The notes under the pieces were generated by a model. The model was not told where the DNA came from, ran no database searches, and saw only the letters and a program-made list of their open reading frames with translations. This document shows positions 15,043 to 16,621 of a stretch of DNA of 16,621 nucleotides, piece by piece; positions within the stretch are counted from its first letter, which is position 1; every line of letters starts with the position of its first letter. The stretch lies in contig JBDRNO010000108.1 in assembly GCA_043811005.1 (NCBI GenBank), positions 1 to 16,621 on the forward strand, written 5' to 3'. This DNA comes from JBDRNO01 sp043811005 (GTDB lineage Bacteria > Bacteroidota > Bacteroidia > NORP154). The translations under genes were made by a program, and so were the position numbers.

Positions 15043-16371
15043 ATGTCAAAAAAGAATGTAATAATTATCGGGGCAGCCGGAAGGGATTTTCACAATTTCA
15101 ACACTTATTTCAGGAATAATGCTGAATACAATGTTGTAGCATTCACTGCTGCACAAATACCCGATATTGATGATAGAAAATATCCTGCCGAATTAGCAGG
15201 CGAACTGTATCCGTCCGGCATTCCTATATTTCTTGAAGAAGAATTACCCGGGTTGATTAAAGAATTGAATGTTGACGACTGTGTCTTTTCATACAGCGAT
15301 GTTACATATAGTCATGTTATGGGAATAAGCGCTATTGTTAATGCTGCCGGTGCAAATTTTGTGTTACTTGGCAGTAAGGATACAATGATAAAGAGCACGA
15401 AGCCGGTGATATCAGTATGTGCCATAAGAACCGGTTGCGGTAAAAGCCAAACATCACGAAAAGTTGTTGAATTACTAATGGAAAAGGGACTTAAAGTTGT
15501 CGCTATCAGGCATCCCATGCCTTATGGTGATCTGGCAGCACAAAAGGTTCAAAGATTTGCAGATCTGGGAGATCTTAAAAAGCATGATTGTACAATAGAA
15601 GAGATGGAGGAGTACGAGCCATATATCGTCAGGGGAAACGTCATCTTTGCAGGTGTTGATTATGAGGCGATCTTACGTGAAGCGGAAAAAGAGGCGGATA
15701 TCATCCTGTGGGACGGAGGCAATAATGACTTCTCATTTTATTTACCAGATCTGTCAATAGTAGTTGTCGATCCTCACAGGGCTGGGCATGAATTGTCATA
15801 TTACCCCGGAGAAGTGAATTTAAGGACGGCAGATATAATTGTTATTAACAAAATTGACAGTGCTTCACCTGAGAATGTTGAGATAGTCAGAAAAAACATC
15901 AAAAAGGTAAATCCCGGCGCACTGGTTATTGATGCTGAATCTCCGATAAGGGTTGATAAACCAGAAGTTATTAAAGACAAGAGGGTGCTGGTCGTAGAAG
16001 ACGGTCCTACATTAACCCATGGAGGAATGAAGTTTGGCGCTGGTATTGTTGCAGCTGAAAAATTCGGGGCAAAAGAGTTAATTGATCCTCGCCCGTTCGC
16101 TGTTGGAAAAATAGCCAAAACCTTTGAAATTTATCCCAATGTCGGTACCCTGTTACCCGCTATGGGTTATGGCGATGAACAGATGAAAGACCTTGAGGAT
16201 ACAATCAACAACTCTGATGCAGACTCCATAATTATCGGCACACCAATTGACCTGAACAGGATCATTAATATTGAAAAGCCAAATACAAGGGTCTATTATG
16301 ACCTTCAGGAAATCGGTTCTCCAAACCTGAGTGAATGTCTTGATGAATTTGTGAAAAAGATGAATCAGTGA
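15043..16371 (+). CDS. Cyclic 2,3-diphosphoglycerate synthetase-like P-loop protein (COG2403-type predicted GTPase)
   Basis: The 442-residue cytoplasmic protein resembles the cyclic 2,3-diphosphoglycerate synthetase of methanogens and its poorly studied bacterial relatives. N-terminal Rossmann-like part with IIIGAAGRDFHNFN (7-20) and DRKYPAELAGELYPSGIPI (44-62). Nucleotide-binding part with AIRTGCGKSQTSRK (127-140), a P-loop variant whose first Gly is replaced; LWDGGNND (222-229); and VINKID (267-272), similar to the NKxD guanine motif of GTPases. Later stretches include DGPTLTHGGMKFGAG (near 325-340) and PNVGTLLPAMGYG. The archaeal enzyme makes a cyclic phosphoglycerate from 2,3-diphosphoglycerate with ATP; whether the bacterial proteins do so is unproven, so the name is by family only. 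It stands alone here behind its own promoter. Confidence 0.85.
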   Translation: MSKKNVIIIGAAGRDFHNFNTYFRNNAEYNVVAFTAAQIPDIDDRKYPAELAGELYPSGIPIFLEEELPGLIKELNVDDCVFSYSDVTYSHVMGISAIVNAAGANFVLLGSKDTMIKSTKPVISVCAIRTGCGKSQTSRKVVELLMEKGLKVVAIRHPMPYGDLAAQKVQRFADLGDLKKHDCTIEEMEEYEPYIVRGNVIFAGVDYEAILREAEKEADIILWDGGNNDFSFYLPDLSIVVVDPHRAGHELSYYPGEVNLRTADIIVINKIDSASPENVEIVRKNIKKVNPGALVIDAESPIRVDKPEVIKDKRVLVVEDGPTLTHGGMKFGAGIVAAEKFGAKELIDPRPFAVGKIAKTFEIYPNVGTLLPAMGYGDEQMKDLEDTINNSDADSIIIGTPIDLNRIINIEKPNTRVYYDLQEIGSPNLSECLDEFVKKMNQ

Positions 16372-16520
16372 ATGGGTGAGCCGAGGAATCGGTGAATTTT
16401 ATCATTTATTGCTAACGTAATGAAGCTACAATCAAAATTAAAATATAGATATTAGATATTTGTTATTGTAATAGTCATATAAATAAAACGTGATAAATTG
16501 TAACATTTTCCTAATATTCA

Positions 16521-16560
16521 GGGAGTTTCCTCACTTCGCTACGCTCCGTTGGGAATGACA
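16521..16560. repeat. Dispersed intergenic repeat, TGTCATTCC family, reverse orientation
   Basis: Reverse-complemented, it begins TGTCATTCCCAACGGAGCG and continues GTAGCGAAGTGAGGAAACTC, related to the 46-118 element at the other end of the window. The 16372-16520 part of this spacer is AT-rich and shows no gene or clear terminator. Confidence 0.5.
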
Positions 16561-16587
16561 GGCATAGTGGGATGGAATCGGCAGGGG

Positions 16588-16621
16588 TGCATTGGGGTGA
16601 CCAGTCGGTCACCCCAATGCA
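16588..16621. repeat. Perfect 15-base inverted repeat at the window edge
   Basis: TGCATTGGGGTGACC (16588-16602), loop AGTC, GGTCACCCCAATGCA (16607-16621). The right arm ends on the last base of the window, so the stem could be longer. It is much more GC-rich than the surroundings and is not followed by a visible T-run; it could be a dispersed hairpin element or a terminator whose tail lies outside. Confidence 0.7.

Overview
The window looks like a chromosomal piece of a Bacteroidota (Bacteroidetes) genome. The evidence is two secreted proteins with type IX secretion (T9SS) C-terminal sorting domains, six SprB-type repeats in one of them, a TonB-dependent receptor with an N-terminal carboxypeptidase-regulatory-like domain, a Bacteroidota-type AMP nucleosidase, a SatD-family protein, and promoters of the form TTG-N19..21-TAnnTTTG. 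DNA is AT-rich, and intergenic spaces are crowded with short word-like tandem and inverted repeats. No tRNA, rRNA, CRISPR array, insertion sequence or phage gene was seen.

Layout. (1) 1-299 is non-coding and repeat-bearing. (2) 300-7727, minus strand, is an apparent three-gene operon transcribed right to left: a secreted lamin-tail-domain protein, a TonB-dependent receptor, and a 1196-residue secreted protein combining OB-fold/DUF5689-like, fibronectin III, two phospholipase D (HKD) domains, six SprB repeats and a T9SS signal. It has a good promoter at 7781-7810. (3) 7728-8150 is a 423-base spacer with two back-to-back promoter matches and a dense set of palindromes, then the plus-strand AMP nucleosidase. 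(4) 9112-10080, minus strand, is an AT-rich two-gene unit: a SatD-family protein followed by a small three-helix membrane protein, preceded by a promoter with an operator-like dyad. (5) 10161-14658, minus strand, holds housekeeping genes folD, ffh and argS, with argS apparently starting at TTG. (6) 15043-16371, plus strand, is a cyclic 2,3-diphosphoglycerate synthetase-like P-loop protein with its own promoter. (7) 16372-16621 is repeat-bearing and ends inside a perfect hairpin.

How the genes may work together. The left operon reads as a surface system: two exported cargo proteins, one with two phosphodiesterase-type active sites, around an outer-membrane importer. I infer uptake of a phosphodiester-containing substrate such as extracellular DNA or phospholipid; the substrate is not shown by the sequence. 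The SatD unit is the other candidate for something undescribed. The SatD protein carries acidic and glycine motifs in the order seen in class III nucleotide cyclases, plus a possible C-terminal helix-turn-helix, and is translationally coupled to a membrane protein. The remaining genes are ordinary core metabolism and translation genes and are not obviously linked to either system.
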